A stretch of 64,000 nt of DNA. Source: Dietzia psychralcaliphila (lineage in GTDB: Bacteria > Actinomycetota > Actinomycetes > Mycobacteriales > Mycobacteriaceae). The notes under the pieces are model-generated. The model was not told where the DNA came from and ran no database searches. It saw only the letters and a list, made by a program, of their open reading frames with translations. A program made the translations under genes and the position numbers. Shown here piece after piece: positions 29,769-40,819 of the stretch. Numbering within the stretch: position 1 is the first letter of the stretch; each line of letters opens with the position of its first letter. Location of the stretch: positions 1,860,001-1,924,000 of the forward strand of contig NZ_CP015453.1 of NCBI RefSeq assembly GCF_003096095.1, written 5' to 3'.

Positions 29769-31898
29769 TCACCTCGAGTTGCTCGTACCGCCATCGCCGA
29801 CCGCTCGGCCCGAGTCTCCCACGTCGGCGCCCGCGCCGTCCGAACCCGGTGTGTCCGCGGGTGCCGCCCCCTCGGTCGGTTCGGCCGCCGCCGGGTCCTG
29901 CGACCCCAGGGTCGCCCGGATCGCGGCCGCCACCCCGGGGCCGATCCCGGGAACGGCGCAGAGGTCGTCGCTGCTCGCCGCCCGGAGGGTGGACACGGTC
30001 GGGAACTTCTCCAGCAGCGCCGCCCGACGGGAGGGACCGAGCCCGGGGACCTCGTCGAGCACCGACGTCGTCATCCGTCTGGACCTGGCGCCCCGGTGGG
30101 CCCGGATCGCGAAGCGGTGCGCCTCGTCGCGCAGACGTTGCAGCAGGAACAACCCCTCACCGTGCCGGGGGAAGATCACGGGGTACTCCTCTCCCGGCAG
30201 CCAGATCTCCTCGAGACGTTTGGCGATCCCGATCACCGGCACGTCGTTGACTCCGAGTTCCGACAGCACCTCGGCGGCGGCCTCCACCTGGGGCCGGCCG
30301 CCGTCCACCACGAAGAGCTGGGGAGGGTAGGCGAAGCGGCGGGTCGGCGTAGAGCGTCCCGCGCCCGCGGCATCCGGTTCCGCCTCGTCGTCGACCGGGC
30401 CGTCGGTGTCGTCCGGGGTCACCGCCGGCTCCTCGTGGTGCCGCCGGAACCGTCGGCGGGTCACCTCGGCGATGCTCGCGACATCGTCGGAGTGACCGTC
30501 GCCCGCCGCCTCACGGATCCGGTAGAGGCGGTAGTCGCTCTTCCGGGGGAGCCCGTCCTCAAACACCACCAGGGAGGCCATGACATCGGTGCCCTGGGTG
30601 TGCGAGATGTCCACGCACTCGATCCTCAGCGGCGCCGTGTCGAGTTCGAGGGTCTCCTGGATCTCCTGCAGCGCTGCCGAGCGCGCGGTGAGGTCACCGC
30701 TGCGGCGCAGTTTGTGCTGGGTCAGTGCCTCCACCGCGTTGCGGCGGACCGTCTCGGCCAGCGACCGCTTGTCGCCCCGCTGGGGGACCCGCAGTGACAC
30801 CCGTGATCCGCGCAGGGTGGAGAGCCAGTCGGCGAGTTCGGCCGCATCCTCGGGGAGGGCGGGGACGAGTACCTCCCGCGGTACCGCGGCAGCGAGATCC
30901 GTGCCCGATTCGGTGGCCCCGGCCAGGTCGGCCTCCCCCCCGTAGAACTGGGCGAGGTAGTCGGAGACGACACCGGGGACCGCGAGCACCGGGTCGAACC
31001 GACCGCCCGCATCCACTCCGTGTGCGTGTTCGACCACCCAGCCGCGCTGGCCACGGATGCGCCCGCTGCGGACGTGGAACACCTGGACGGAGACCTCCAG
31101 TTCGTCCACCTCGACGCCCACGACATCGGCGTCGGTACCGTCGCCCAGGACCACGGCCTGCTTCTCCATGGCCCGCTTCATCGCGCCGAGGTCGTCCCGC
31201 AGCCGGGCCGCGCGTTCGAAGTCCAGTTCCTCGGACGCCTCGAGCATCCGTTTCTCTATCCGCCGCATGATGACGTCGGTCTTGCCGGCGAGGAAGTCGC
31301 AGAGTTCGTTCACGATCTCCCGGTGCTCGTCCGCGGACACCCGGCCGATACACGGCGCCGCGCACTTGTCGATGTAGCCGAGCAGGCAGGGCCGACCCAG
31401 TTGGGCCTGCCGTCGGAACACCCCGGCCGTGCACGACCGGACCGGGAACACCCGCTGGAGGGTGTCGAGCGTGTCCCGGATCGCCCACGCGTGTGAGTAG
31501 GGGCCGAAGTAGCGGGTCCCGGCCCGGCGGGGCCCGCGGTAGACGAAGGCTCGGGGGAACTCCTCCCCCACGGTCACCGCCAGAAGCGGATAGGTCTTGT
31601 CGTCGCGGTACCGCACGTTGAACCGGGGGTCGTACTTCTTGATCCACGTGTATTCGAGCTGGAGGGCCTCGACCTCCGTCGAGACCACGGTCCACTGGAC
31701 CCCGGCGGCAGCGGTGACCATCTGCCGCGTGCGCGGGTGGAGCAGGGTGAGGTCGGCGAAGTACGAACTGACCCGGCTGCGCAGGTTCTTGGCCTTGCCC
31801 ACGTAGATGACTCGGCCGTGCTCGTCGCGGAAGCGGTAGACCCCCGGTTCCGTGGGGATGGAACCGGGGGCTGGCCGGTAGGTGCGCGGGTCGACCAC
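29769..31898 (-). CDS. uvrC: Excinuclease ABC subunit C
   Basis: A protein of 709 residues from GTG 31898. The GIY-YIG nuclease is at the N-terminus ([20 protein letters not shown]), the UvrB-binding UVR segment at about 200-240, the RNase H-like nuclease in the middle ([27 protein letters not shown]), and helix-hairpin-helix motifs near 610-650 ([28 protein letters not shown]). It makes both incisions in nucleotide-excision repair. A ~40-residue acidic insert around 490-520 and a ~45-residue low-complexity tail lengthen it beyond the usual ~650. It follows the PH-domain gene by 6 bases. Confidence 0.97.
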   Translation of the reverse strand: MVDPRTYRPAPGSIPTEPGVYRFRDEHGRVIYVGKAKNLRSRVSSYFADLTLLHPRTRQMVTAAAGVQWTVVSTEVEALQLEYTWIKKYDPRFNVRYRDDKTYPLLAVTVGEEFPRAFVYRGPRRAGTRYFGPYSHAWAIRDTLDTLQRVFPVRSCTAGVFRRQAQLGRPCLLGYIDKCAAPCIGRVSADEHREIVNELCDFLAGKTDVIMRRIEKRMLEASEELDFERAARLRDDLGAMKRAMEKQAVVLGDGTDADVVGVEVDELEVSVQVFHVRSGRIRGQRGWVVEHAHGVDAGGRFDPVLAVPGVVSDYLAQFYGGEADLAGATESGTDLAAAVPREVLVPALPEDAAELADWLSTLRGSRVSLRVPQRGDKRSLAETVRRNAVEALTQHKLRRSGDLTARSAALQEIQETLELDTAPLRIECVDISHTQGTDVMASLVVFEDGLPRKSDYRLYRIREAAGDGHSDDVASIAEVTRRRFRRHHEEPAVTPDDTDGPVDDEAEPDAAGAGRSTPTRRFAYPPQLFVVDGGRPQVEAAAEVLSELGVNDVPVIGIAKRLEEIWLPGEEYPVIFPRHGEGLFLLQRLRDEAHRFAIRAHRGARSRRMTTSVLDEVPGLGPSRRAALLEKFPTVSTLRAASSDDLCAVPGIGPGVAAAIRATLGSQDPAAAEPTEGAAPADTPGSDGAGADVGDSGRAVGDGGTSNSR

Positions 31899-31904
31899 GA
31901 CGGA

Positions 31905-34179
<2,275 letters not shown>

Positions 34180-34254
34180 TGCTGCGGGTTCTCCTCGGTA
34201 CTCATCAAACCCGGGCGTCGGCCGCGGGCACGGCCACAAGTATGGCGCATCCGG

Positions 34255-34878
34255 TCAGTGGGACCGGCCACCGCGTCCGCCGAGGAGGCGCTCCACGTAC
34301 TTGGCCAGGACATCGACCTCGAGGTTGACCTCGTCCCCCGGGGTCAACCCGCCCAGGATCGTCTCCTCGAGGGTGGTGGGGATCAGGGAGACCTCGAACC
34401 ACGGTTCGGTCTCGTCGAGTCCGCTGACCGCCGACACGGTGAGGGAGGTACCGGACACCGTGATGGAGCCCTTCTCCACGACGTAGCGGGCCAGGTCCAC
34501 CGGCAACGAGAGGCGTACCACGTGCCACTGGTCGTGCTCCGTCCTGCTGATCACGGCGCCGGTGCCGTCGACGTGGCCCTGGACGATGTGACCACCGAAC
34601 CGTGCGTCCGCCCGCATCGCGCGCTCGAGGTTCACGGGATCCCCGGGACCCAGCGCACCCAGTGCGGTCCGATCGAGGGTCTCGGCCATGACGTCGGCGG
34701 CGAAGCCCACCCCGACGGTGAACTCCGTGACGGTGAGGCAGACACCGTTGACGGAGATCGAGTCGCCGTGACCGGCGTCGGACGTGACGAGGGGCCCGCG
34801 GATCCGCAGGCGCGCGGAGTCCCCGACCGTCTCGACCGATTCCAGCGTGCCGAGCTCCTCGACGATTCCGGTGAACAT
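34255..34878 (-). CDS. ribE: Riboflavin synthase alpha subunit
   Basis: A protein of 207 residues made of two related beta-barrels. The N-terminus is MFTGIVEELGTLESVE, GDSISVNGVCLTV marks barrel one and VEKGSITVSGTSLTVS barrel two. It converts two lumazines into riboflavin and one pyrimidinedione. The ribosome site GAGAGG lies about 9 bases before the ATG. It is called ribC in mycobacterial naming. The 75-base gap to ribBA and 42-base gap to ribD show no riboswitch-like structure that I can recognise. Confidence 0.96.
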   Translation of the reverse strand: MFTGIVEELGTLESVETVGDSARLRIRGPLVTSDAGHGDSISVNGVCLTVTEFTVGVGFAADVMAETLDRTALGALGPGDPVNLERAMRADARFGGHIVQGHVDGTGAVISRTEHDQWHVVRLSLPVDLARYVVEKGSITVSGTSLTVSAVSGLDETEPWFEVSLIPTTLEETILGGLTPGDEVNLEVDVLAKYVERLLGGRGGRSH

Positions 34879-34920
34879 CAGCGTGGTCCTCTCGTAGGTG
34901 CGGTCATGAGGTTCGAGCGT

Positions 34921-35973
34921 TCATGCGGTTCGTGGTGTCATGCGGAGGTAGACGTCGTGACCCATGGTCGTGGTCTCTCGTACCTCGAAGCCGTGGGCCC
35001 CGCCGAGGGTGTCGACGCCGGCCTCCTCGACGGCGGACCGGCCGGCTCCCAGCACGATCGGTGCGAGATAGGCCTCGACCTCGTCGACGAGCCCGGCGGC
35101 GAGGAACGCCCCGGCCAGACGGGGGCCGCCCTCGACCAGCACGTGCTGGACGTCGCCGAGCAGTGCGAGCGCCTCCGCGGGGTCGCGCGTGGCCAGGTGC
35201 CGGAATCGGCCGTCGGTGCCGCGGACGGATGCGTCCCGGGGCACGTCGGTCAGGCCCATCACCGCACGGAGCGGTTGCCGTCGGGTGGGCGACCCGTCGT
35301 CCGACCGGGCGGTGAGCGAGGGGTCGTCGGCGGCGCGGGTCCCCGATCCGACGACGATGACGTCGATCTCCTGCCGTCGGCCGTGGACGTGCCGGCGCGA
35401 TTCGGGCCCGGTGATCCATCGGCTGGTGCCGTCGGCCGCGGCCACCCGGCCGTCGAGTGTGGCCGCGTACTTCCAGGTGACGTACGGTCGGCCGGAGCGC
35501 TGTCGGTGCAGCCACGCCCTGAGCGGCCCCTGCTCGGCGGCGGTCACCTCGTCGTCGTCGGCCCGGGCCACATCCACCCCGGCACGCCGCAACGTCTCCG
35601 ACCCACCGGCTGCGAGGGGGTTCGGGTCTCGCACGGCGTAGACCACCCGCGCGATGCCCGCCGCGAGGGCCCGCGAGGTACAGGGACCGGTGCGGCCCTG
35701 GTGATCGCAGGGCTCGAGGGTCACCAGGAGCGTTCCGCCCCGGGCCCGCTCCCCCGCCTCGTCCAGAGCCACGACCTCGGCGTGGCGACCCCCGGGCGCC
35801 TCGGTGGCTCCCCGTCCGGCCACGTCACCCGCGGGGTCCAGAACCACGGCGCCCACCGGTGGGTTGGGTGTGGAGACCCCCGACGCGGACCGTGACAGCC
35901 TGATGGCGTCGGCCAGGGCCTCGCGCTCGAGGCGACGCCACTGACCGGCGACGGGTCCGTCGGTCGCGGTCAC
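34921..35973 (-). CDS. ribD: Bifunctional pyrimidine deaminase/reductase RibD
   Basis: A protein of 350 residues; GTG 35973 overlaps the rpe stop (GTGA). The zinc deaminase half carries GRHAEVVALDEAG and LEPCDHQGRTGPCTSRAL. The NADPH-dependent reductase half begins near residue 155 ([20 protein letters not shown]) and includes VLVEGGPRLAGAFLAAGLVDE. It carries out the second and third steps of the GTP branch of riboflavin synthesis. It leads the rib cluster ribD-ribE-ribBA-ribH behind rpe. Confidence 0.96.
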   Translation of the reverse strand: MTATDGPVAGQWRRLEREALADAIRLSRSASGVSTPNPPVGAVVLDPAGDVAGRGATEAPGGRHAEVVALDEAGERARGGTLLVTLEPCDHQGRTGPCTSRALAAGIARVVYAVRDPNPLAAGGSETLRRAGVDVARADDDEVTAAEQGPLRAWLHRQRSGRPYVTWKYAATLDGRVAAADGTSRWITGPESRRHVHGRRQEIDVIVVGSGTRAADDPSLTARSDDGSPTRRQPLRAVMGLTDVPRDASVRGTDGRFRHLATRDPAEALALLGDVQHVLVEGGPRLAGAFLAAGLVDEVEAYLAPIVLGAGRSAVEEAGVDTLGGAHGFEVRETTTMGHDVYLRMTPRTA

Positions 35974-36638
35974 GCCCGTGCGTCCGCGGCCCCCGCGCGC
36001 AGGGTCTCGATCATGGCGTCGGGGTCGGGCGCGCCGTAGACGGCCGAACCGGCGACGAAGACGTCACAGCCCGCGGCGGCGGACTCACCGATCGTGCGCG
36101 AGTCGATGCCGCCGTCGATCTGGATGAGGACCTCGAGCTGGCGGCGGTCGATCTCCGCACGCAACGTGCGGACCTTGTCGAGCACCTCCGGCATGAACGA
36201 CTGGCCACCGAACCCGGGCTCGACGCTCATCACCAGGACCAGGTCCACGTGCTCGAGCAGGTCGAGGTACGGCTCCACGGCCGTGCCCGGCTTGATGGAG
36301 ATGCCGGCCCTGCACCCCTTGGAGTGCAACAGGTCCGCGACGGCCTTCGGATCGTCGGTGGCCTCCACGTGGAACGTCACGCTGGCCGCACCGGCGTCGA
36401 CGTAGTCACCCACCCAGCGCAGCGGGTCCTCGATCATCAGGTGACAGTCCATCGGCTTGTCGGTGACCTTGCCGACCGCGGCCGCCACCGGTGCACCGAA
36501 GGACAGGTTGGGGACGAAGTGGCCGTCCATCACGTCGACGTGGATCCAGTCGGCGGCGGGGATCCGCTCGATCTCGCGGTCGAGTCGGGCGAAGTCGGCG
36601 GACAGGATCGACGGCGCGATGAGCGGTTGGTACGACAT
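35970..36638 (-). CDS. rpe: Ribulose-phosphate 3-epimerase
   Basis: A protein of 222 residues, a small TIM barrel. IAPSILSADFARLDREIE is the N-terminus, WIHVDVMDGHFVPNLSFG carries metal-binding His and Asp, and VMSVEPGFGGQSF and IQIDGGIDSRTI are later active-site elements. It interconverts ribulose 5-phosphate, the precursor used by RibBA, and xylulose 5-phosphate, so its place ahead of the rib genes is metabolically apt. TAGACT lies 7 bases upstream of the ATG, so the transcript is probably leaderless. Confidence 0.97.
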   Translation of the reverse strand: MSYQPLIAPSILSADFARLDREIERIPAADWIHVDVMDGHFVPNLSFGAPVAAAVGKVTDKPMDCHLMIEDPLRWVGDYVDAGAASVTFHVEATDDPKAVADLLHSKGCRAGISIKPGTAVEPYLDLLEHVDLVLVMSVEPGFGGQSFMPEVLDKVRTLRAEIDRRQLEVLIQIDGGIDSRTIGESAAAGCDVFVAGSAVYGAPDPDAMIETLRAGAADARA

Positions 36639-36645
36639 GTCGACC

Positions 36646-36651
36646 AGTCTA
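36646..36651 (-). promoter_or_regulatory. Candidate -10 (TAGACT) of the rpe-rib operon
   Basis: On the minus strand TAGACT ends 7 bases before the rpe ATG and no ribosome site intervenes. It lies in a 63-base gap after the hydrolase gene. Confidence 0.5.
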
Positions 36652-36701
36652 GGCGGGCCGGGCGAGGCGGTTCCGGCAGCGTGGTCCGGTCCCGCTCGGG
36701 G

Positions 36702-37640
36702 TCAGGCGGCCGGGCCCACGACCGAGGTGCAGAACTCGAGTTGATCGGCCACGATGCGCTCGAAGTACGGGTCGACGTAGGGGTCGAAGTGCTCGCAGGG
36801 GTACTCCAGGTACCGCCCTCGCGGCATCCGGTCCGCTGCCGCACGCGCGGTCGCCGCGGGCGTGATGGCGTCGCGGGTGGCGATCTGCACCAACGCGGGG
36901 CACGAGATCCGCCGGGCGTGCCGGATCGGCGAGTACATTCCGATCCGGATCAGGATCCGTGCGGCGACGTACTCGGGGAAGTCGCCGCGCCGCAGCCCCG
37001 AAGCGGCCACCAGGCGGTCCACCGCGGGATCGGCGTCGGGACTCGTCATGGCTCCCGGCTCCCCCGGTAGCCCGACGAGCGGCACGTACCGCGGTTCGCG
37101 GTGGCGGGCCGCGCGCCAGAGGTCGTCGAGGATGGCGGGCGTGAGCCGGATCGCCGAGCGCAGCCCCGTGGCCCGGACCGCGGCCGGTCCACTCACGTGG
37201 GGCACCTGGGCGACGATGCCCGCCAGCCGCTCCCCGGTACCGGCGAGCGTGATGACGTGGCCGCCCGAGAACGACGTGCCCCACGCGATGACCCGGTCAG
37301 GATCGACTCCGGGGAGCGACCGGGCGAAGGAGAGTGCGGATCGCCAGTCGTCGAGCTGACGGCCGATGTCGAGTAGCTGCCGTGGTTCCCCCCCGCTGGC
37401 GCCGAAGTGGCGGTAGTCGAAGACCACGACGACGAAGCCCGCATCCCGGAACCGCTCGGCGTACGCGGGTAGGCGGAGGTCGCGGACGCACCCGAGGCCG
37501 TGTGCCATGACGATGGCCGGTGCGGTGGCCTCGCCGGGGGCCGCCGACGTGTCCGGGCGGTAGACCCACGCTGCGCACTCGACTCCCCCGGACCGGAAGG
37601 TCGCGTCGACCCGTCCCTGCTCCGCGTCGTCTGAAGCCAT
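36702..37640 (-). CDS. Alpha/beta hydrolase, DUF-type peptidase S15/acetyl-xylan-esterase-like fold
   Basis: A protein of 312 residues with an N-terminal beta sandwich start (FRSGGVECAAWVYRP) and the oxyanion segment APAIVMAHGLGCVRDL. The nucleophile serine is in VIAWGTSFSGGHV (GxSxG), a likely acid is in QIATRDAITP, and the likely catalytic histidine is in YPCEHFDPYVDPYFE. The fold supports ester or peptide hydrolysis in the cytoplasm; the substrate is unknown. It starts 6 bases after rsmB and so belongs to the def-fmt-rsmB transcript, which is not its usual partner set. Confidence 0.85.
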   Translation of the reverse strand: MASDDAEQGRVDATFRSGGVECAAWVYRPDTSAAPGEATAPAIVMAHGLGCVRDLRLPAYAERFRDAGFVVVVFDYRHFGASGGEPRQLLDIGRQLDDWRSALSFARSLPGVDPDRVIAWGTSFSGGHVITLAGTGERLAGIVAQVPHVSGPAAVRATGLRSAIRLTPAILDDLWRAARHREPRYVPLVGLPGEPGAMTSPDADPAVDRLVAASGLRRGDFPEYVAARILIRIGMYSPIRHARRISCPALVQIATRDAITPAATARAAADRMPRGRYLEYPCEHFDPYVDPYFERIVADQLEFCTSVVGPAA

Positions 37641-37646
37641 CAGCTC

Positions 37647-39251
37647 TCAGTCCTCTCGTGGCGGTGGCGTGGGGTCGCCCCCGCGTCGGCGCAGGACCGC
37701 CATGAACATCGCGTCGGTGCCGTGCCGGTGCGGCCAGAGCTGCACCCACGGCCCGTCTCCGAGCCCCTCGGTGGAGACCCCGTCGATCCCCTCGAGGATC
37801 CCGCGTACATCGAGTAGTTCGACATCGTCGCGACGGTCCGCCTCACGGATCATAGACACCGTCTCGGACAGGTGGGGGGAACACGTCGCATAGAGCACCA
37901 CGCCCCCGGGCCGGACCAGACGCAGGGCGGATTCAAGTAGTTCCCGCTGCAGCACCACCAGGCCCGGGATGTCGGCGGCGGTCTTGCGCCACCGGGCTTC
38001 GGGACGACGGCGAAGTGCGCCGAGACCCGAACACGGGGCGTCGAGCAGCACACGATCGAACCCCGGCTCCAGACCGGGATCGCGGCCGTCCGCGGTGTGC
38101 ACGGTCACGGGCAGGTCCCGGGTGGCCTCCCGTACTAGGTCGGCGCGGTGTTCAGAGACCTCGACGCCGGTCACGGTCGCGCCCTCGATCTCCGCCAACG
38201 CGCCCATCATCACGGCTTTGCCACCGGGGCCGGCGCACAGGTCCAGCCACCGGCCGCCGTCCTCGCCGACGAGCGGTGCACGGGAGGCGGCGACCGCGAC
38301 GATCTGGCTGCCCTCGTCCTGCACGGTGGCCAGTCGGTCCCGGACCGCGTCCAGGGTCCCGGGGTCTCCCGACTCGAGATGGACCGCGTACGGCGACATG
38401 CGGCCCTCGGTACCGTCGGTCACCAGTGCGAGCTCCTCCGCGGTGATGGCACCGGGGAGAGCCGCCAGGTGCACTTTGGGGCGGGCGTCGTCGGCGGCCA
38501 GTAGAGCGGGCAGCTCGGCTGCGTCCGCTCCGAGCGACTCCGCGAACGCACGGGCGATCCACTCCGGGTGTGCGGTGCCCACGGCAAGTCGGGCGACGGG
38601 GTCCGCAACGTCTTTCCGCAGTACGGCGACCCAGCCGTCGAGGTCCTGTGCGGACACCTTGCGCAGCACCGCGTTGACGAACGCCCCGGCCCGGCCCAGG
38701 CCCAGCGTTCGCGCCGCCTCCACACTCGTGTCGACGGCCGCGTGCGCCCCGATCCGGGTGAACAGCAGTTGGTAGGCACCCAACCGCACCAGATCCAGGA
38801 CCGGAGGGTCGACGTCCTCGACCGGGCGGCCTGCGGCCTCCGCGATGATGCGGTCCAGCAGCCCCTGCGCACGCAGGGTGCCGTAGGTGAGCTCCGTGGC
38901 GAGCGCCGCGTCCCGGGTGTCGAGTCGCGCCCTCTTGAGCTCGACCGGGAGCAGGAGGTTCGCATACGCCGCCCGCTCCCGAACGGCCGTCATCACGGCG
39001 AGGGCGACCGACCGGGCATCGGGGCGGCTCTGGGGTGCGGGCCGATCGTGCCGACGGCCGGCGGAGCGGGTTGCGCCCTGCTGCCTGCCGCCCTGCCTGC
39101 TACCGCCCCGCATGCCACCGCCCTGCCTGTTACCGGCCTGACTCCCGCCGCCCTGTTTGCTTGCGCCCTGCTTGTTGCCGCCCTGCTTGTTGCCGCCGCC
39201 CTGTTTACCTGCGCCTCCCGGGCTCCGGCCCCGTCCGCCTTCGGCACTCAT
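37647..39251 (-). CDS. rsmB: 16S rRNA m5C967 methyltransferase RsmB with Gly/Gln-rich N-terminus
   Basis: A protein of 534 residues; ATG 39251 overlaps the fmt stop (ATGA). Residues 1-~78 are a disordered Gly/Gln/Lys/Arg-rich tail built from KQGG- and NKQGG-like repeats. Residues ~79-210 are the NusB-like RNA-binding domain, followed by the Rossmann methyltransferase with [16 protein letters not shown] for AdoMet, [18 protein letters not shown], and the catalytic cysteine in [11 protein letters not shown]. It methylates C5 of a cytosine in 16S rRNA. The tail makes it longer than typical Fmu/RsmB (about 430-460 residues). Confidence 0.92.
   Translation of the reverse strand: MSAEGGRGRSPGGAGKQGGGNKQGGNKQGASKQGGGSQAGNRQGGGMRGGSRQGGRQQGATRSAGRRHDRPAPQSRPDARSVALAVMTAVRERAAYANLLLPVELKRARLDTRDAALATELTYGTLRAQGLLDRIIAEAAGRPVEDVDPPVLDLVRLGAYQLLFTRIGAHAAVDTSVEAARTLGLGRAGAFVNAVLRKVSAQDLDGWVAVLRKDVADPVARLAVGTAHPEWIARAFAESLGADAAELPALLAADDARPKVHLAALPGAITAEELALVTDGTEGRMSPYAVHLESGDPGTLDAVRDRLATVQDEGSQIVAVAASRAPLVGEDGGRWLDLCAGPGGKAVMMGALAEIEGATVTGVEVSEHRADLVREATRDLPVTVHTADGRDPGLEPGFDRVLLDAPCSGLGALRRRPEARWRKTAADIPGLVVLQRELLESALRLVRPGGVVLYATCSPHLSETVSMIREADRRDDVELLDVRGILEGIDGVSTEGLGDGPWVQLWPHRHGTDAMFMAVLRRRGGDPTPPPRED
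39077..39215 (-). repeat. Short tandem repeats encoding the KQGG-rich tail of RsmB
   Basis: Repeats of 12-15 bases with the core CCCTGCCTG/CTTGTTGCCG run through this stretch. Two exact 15-base units are adjacent at 39166-39180 and 39181-39195 (ccctgcttgttgccg). All copies keep the reading frame of rsmB. Confidence 0.8.
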
Positions 39252-40180
39252 TCGAACTCCGCTCCGCCGGCGAGCCGGGCGCCGCGTGCCCAGTCGACCG
39301 CGTTCATCATCTTCTTCCCGGGTGGCTGCAGAGTCTCCACCACGACGGGCGACGTGGCCGTGCCGACGAGGAAGGAGTGTTTGTCGCACTGGATCCGCCC
39401 GGGCGCCAGGCTCGGTGCTTGCTCGTCGGACGGCATCACGGTGCCGATCTTGACCCGCTCTCCGTCGAGGGTCGTCCATGCCCCCGGGGCCGGGGTGACC
39501 GATCGGATGTGGCGGTCCACCGCCAGCGCCGGATCAGCCCAGCGCACCCGCGCGTCGTCGACGGTGATCTTGCCCGCGTGGGAGATCCCGTCCGTCGGCT
39601 GCGGGACCGCGCGGAGTTCTCCGGTCTCGAGGGCGTCGAGGGTGGCCACGAGCAGTCCCGCACCGGACTCGGACAGCCGACCGAGCAGGTCGCCGGCGGT
39701 GTCGCGCGGTCGGATGGTCTCGGTCATCGCGCCCAGGACCGGCCCGGTGTCCATTCCCTCGTCGAGGCGGAAGGTGGTGGCGCCGGTCACCTCGTCGCCG
39801 GCCTCGATGGCAGCGTTGACCGGAGCGGCACCCCGCCACGCCGGCAACAGTGAGAAGTGCAGGTTGACCCACCCGTGAGCGGGGATATCCAGGACGGTGC
39901 GCGGTACCAGGTGTCCGTAGGCCACCACGGGGACCGCGTCGGGTGCGAGTTCGCGGAGTCGCTCGGCGAACTGCGGGTCACGTGCGTTCGGCGGGGTGAG
40001 CACCTCGATCCCCGCGGCGTCGGCAGCCGCGGCCACCGGGCTCCGGGCCAGGTTCCGACCGCGACCGGTCCGGGCATCGGGTCGGGAGACCACCGCCACC
40101 ACGTCGTGTCGGCTACTGGTCAGGAGTGCCTCGAGTGAGGGTACGGCCGCCTCGGGGGTGCCGGCGAAGACGAGTCGCAC
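39248..40180 (-). CDS. fmt: Methionyl-tRNA formyltransferase
   Basis: A protein of 310 residues from GTG 40180, three bases after the def stop. [18 protein letters not shown] is the N-terminus; [18 protein letters not shown] and [15 protein letters not shown] are the formyltransferase site, with the Asn-His-Asp catalytic set implied by VNLHFSLLP and the downstream Asp. It formylates initiator Met-tRNA, which deformylase later reverses on nascent proteins. It forms a coupled def-fmt-rsmB unit. Confidence 0.96.
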   Translation of the reverse strand: MRLVFAGTPEAAVPSLEALLTSSRHDVVAVVSRPDARTGRGRNLARSPVAAAADAAGIEVLTPPNARDPQFAERLRELAPDAVPVVAYGHLVPRTVLDIPAHGWVNLHFSLLPAWRGAAPVNAAIEAGDEVTGATTFRLDEGMDTGPVLGAMTETIRPRDTAGDLLGRLSESGAGLLVATLDALETGELRAVPQPTDGISHAGKITVDDARVRWADPALAVDRHIRSVTPAPGAWTTLDGERVKIGTVMPSDEQAPSLAPGRIQCDKHSFLVGTATSPVVVETLQPPGKKMMNAVDWARGARLAGGAEFE

Positions 40181-40183
40181 CGG

Positions 40184-40738
40184 TCACCTCACCGCCATCG
40201 CGTCGGCGAGCCGGTCGTAGACGACCCCGGCGCTGATGGCGTCGCTACCGAACCACCCGGACGACCGGATCTCGGCCATCGCGGAGCGTCGCCGGTCCGG
40301 GGTGAGGCGTTGCAGGAACAGGACCCCGTCGAGGTGGTCGGTCTCGTGCTGCACGGCGCGTGCGAGGATCCCCTCGGCCTCGAAGCTCACCGGCTCCCCG
40401 TTCATGTCGACACCTCGGGCCACGACCCGCGCGTAGCGCTCGGTGGGCTCGGAGACCCCGGGGATCGAGAGACACCCTTCGTTGACGTGAGTCTTCTCGT
40501 CACCGATCGGTTCCCATTCCGGATTGATCAGGTGCCCCTCGCGACCTCCACAGGTGTAGACGAACGCCCGGGTGGACACACCGATCTGAGGAGCGGCCAG
40601 CCCGGCTCCGTCCTCGTGGCGAACTGTGTCCATGAGGTCGGCCACGGTGCGCGCCAACCTGTCGTCGAACGAGGTGACGGGATCAGTCGGGGTCCTCAGG
40701 ACGGGATCACCGAAGAGCCGGATGGGGTGGACGGCCAT
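40184..40738 (-). CDS. def: Peptide deformylase
   Basis: A protein of 184 residues with the three classical motifs: GAGLAAPQIGVS, EGCLSIPGVSE (metal cysteine) and QHETDHLDGVLF (two metal histidines and the catalytic glutamate). It removes the formyl group from new proteins on the ribosome. The ribosome site GAGGAG lies about 11 bases before the ATG; a TAGAAT hexamer is upstream. It is first in the def-fmt-rsmB-hydrolase unit. Confidence 0.96.
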   Translation of the reverse strand: MAVHPIRLFGDPVLRTPTDPVTSFDDRLARTVADLMDTVRHEDGAGLAAPQIGVSTRAFVYTCGGREGHLINPEWEPIGDEKTHVNEGCLSIPGVSEPTERYARVVARGVDMNGEPVSFEAEGILARAVQHETDHLDGVLFLQRLTPDRRRSAMAEIRSSGWFGSDAISAGVVYDRLADAMAVR

Positions 40739-40780
40739 GCGTATCTGAACTCCTCGCGGACGGGGAAGGGAGAAATCCTC

Positions 40781-40786
40781 ATTCTA
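40781..40786 (-). promoter_or_regulatory. Candidate -10 (TAGAAT) of def
   Basis: TAGAAT on the minus strand lies 42 bases before the def ATG in the 81-base gap after priA, giving a short leader with a clear GAGGAG site. Confidence 0.45.
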
Positions 40787-40819
40787 TGTGTTCTCCGGCC
40801 AACCCACCGCACGGGACGG

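Noticed and set aside
34180-36701. FMN riboswitch in front of rib genes
   Set aside because: The spacers ahead of rpe, ribE and ribBA are 42-75 bases and contain no RFN-like conserved blocks; rpe appears leaderless.
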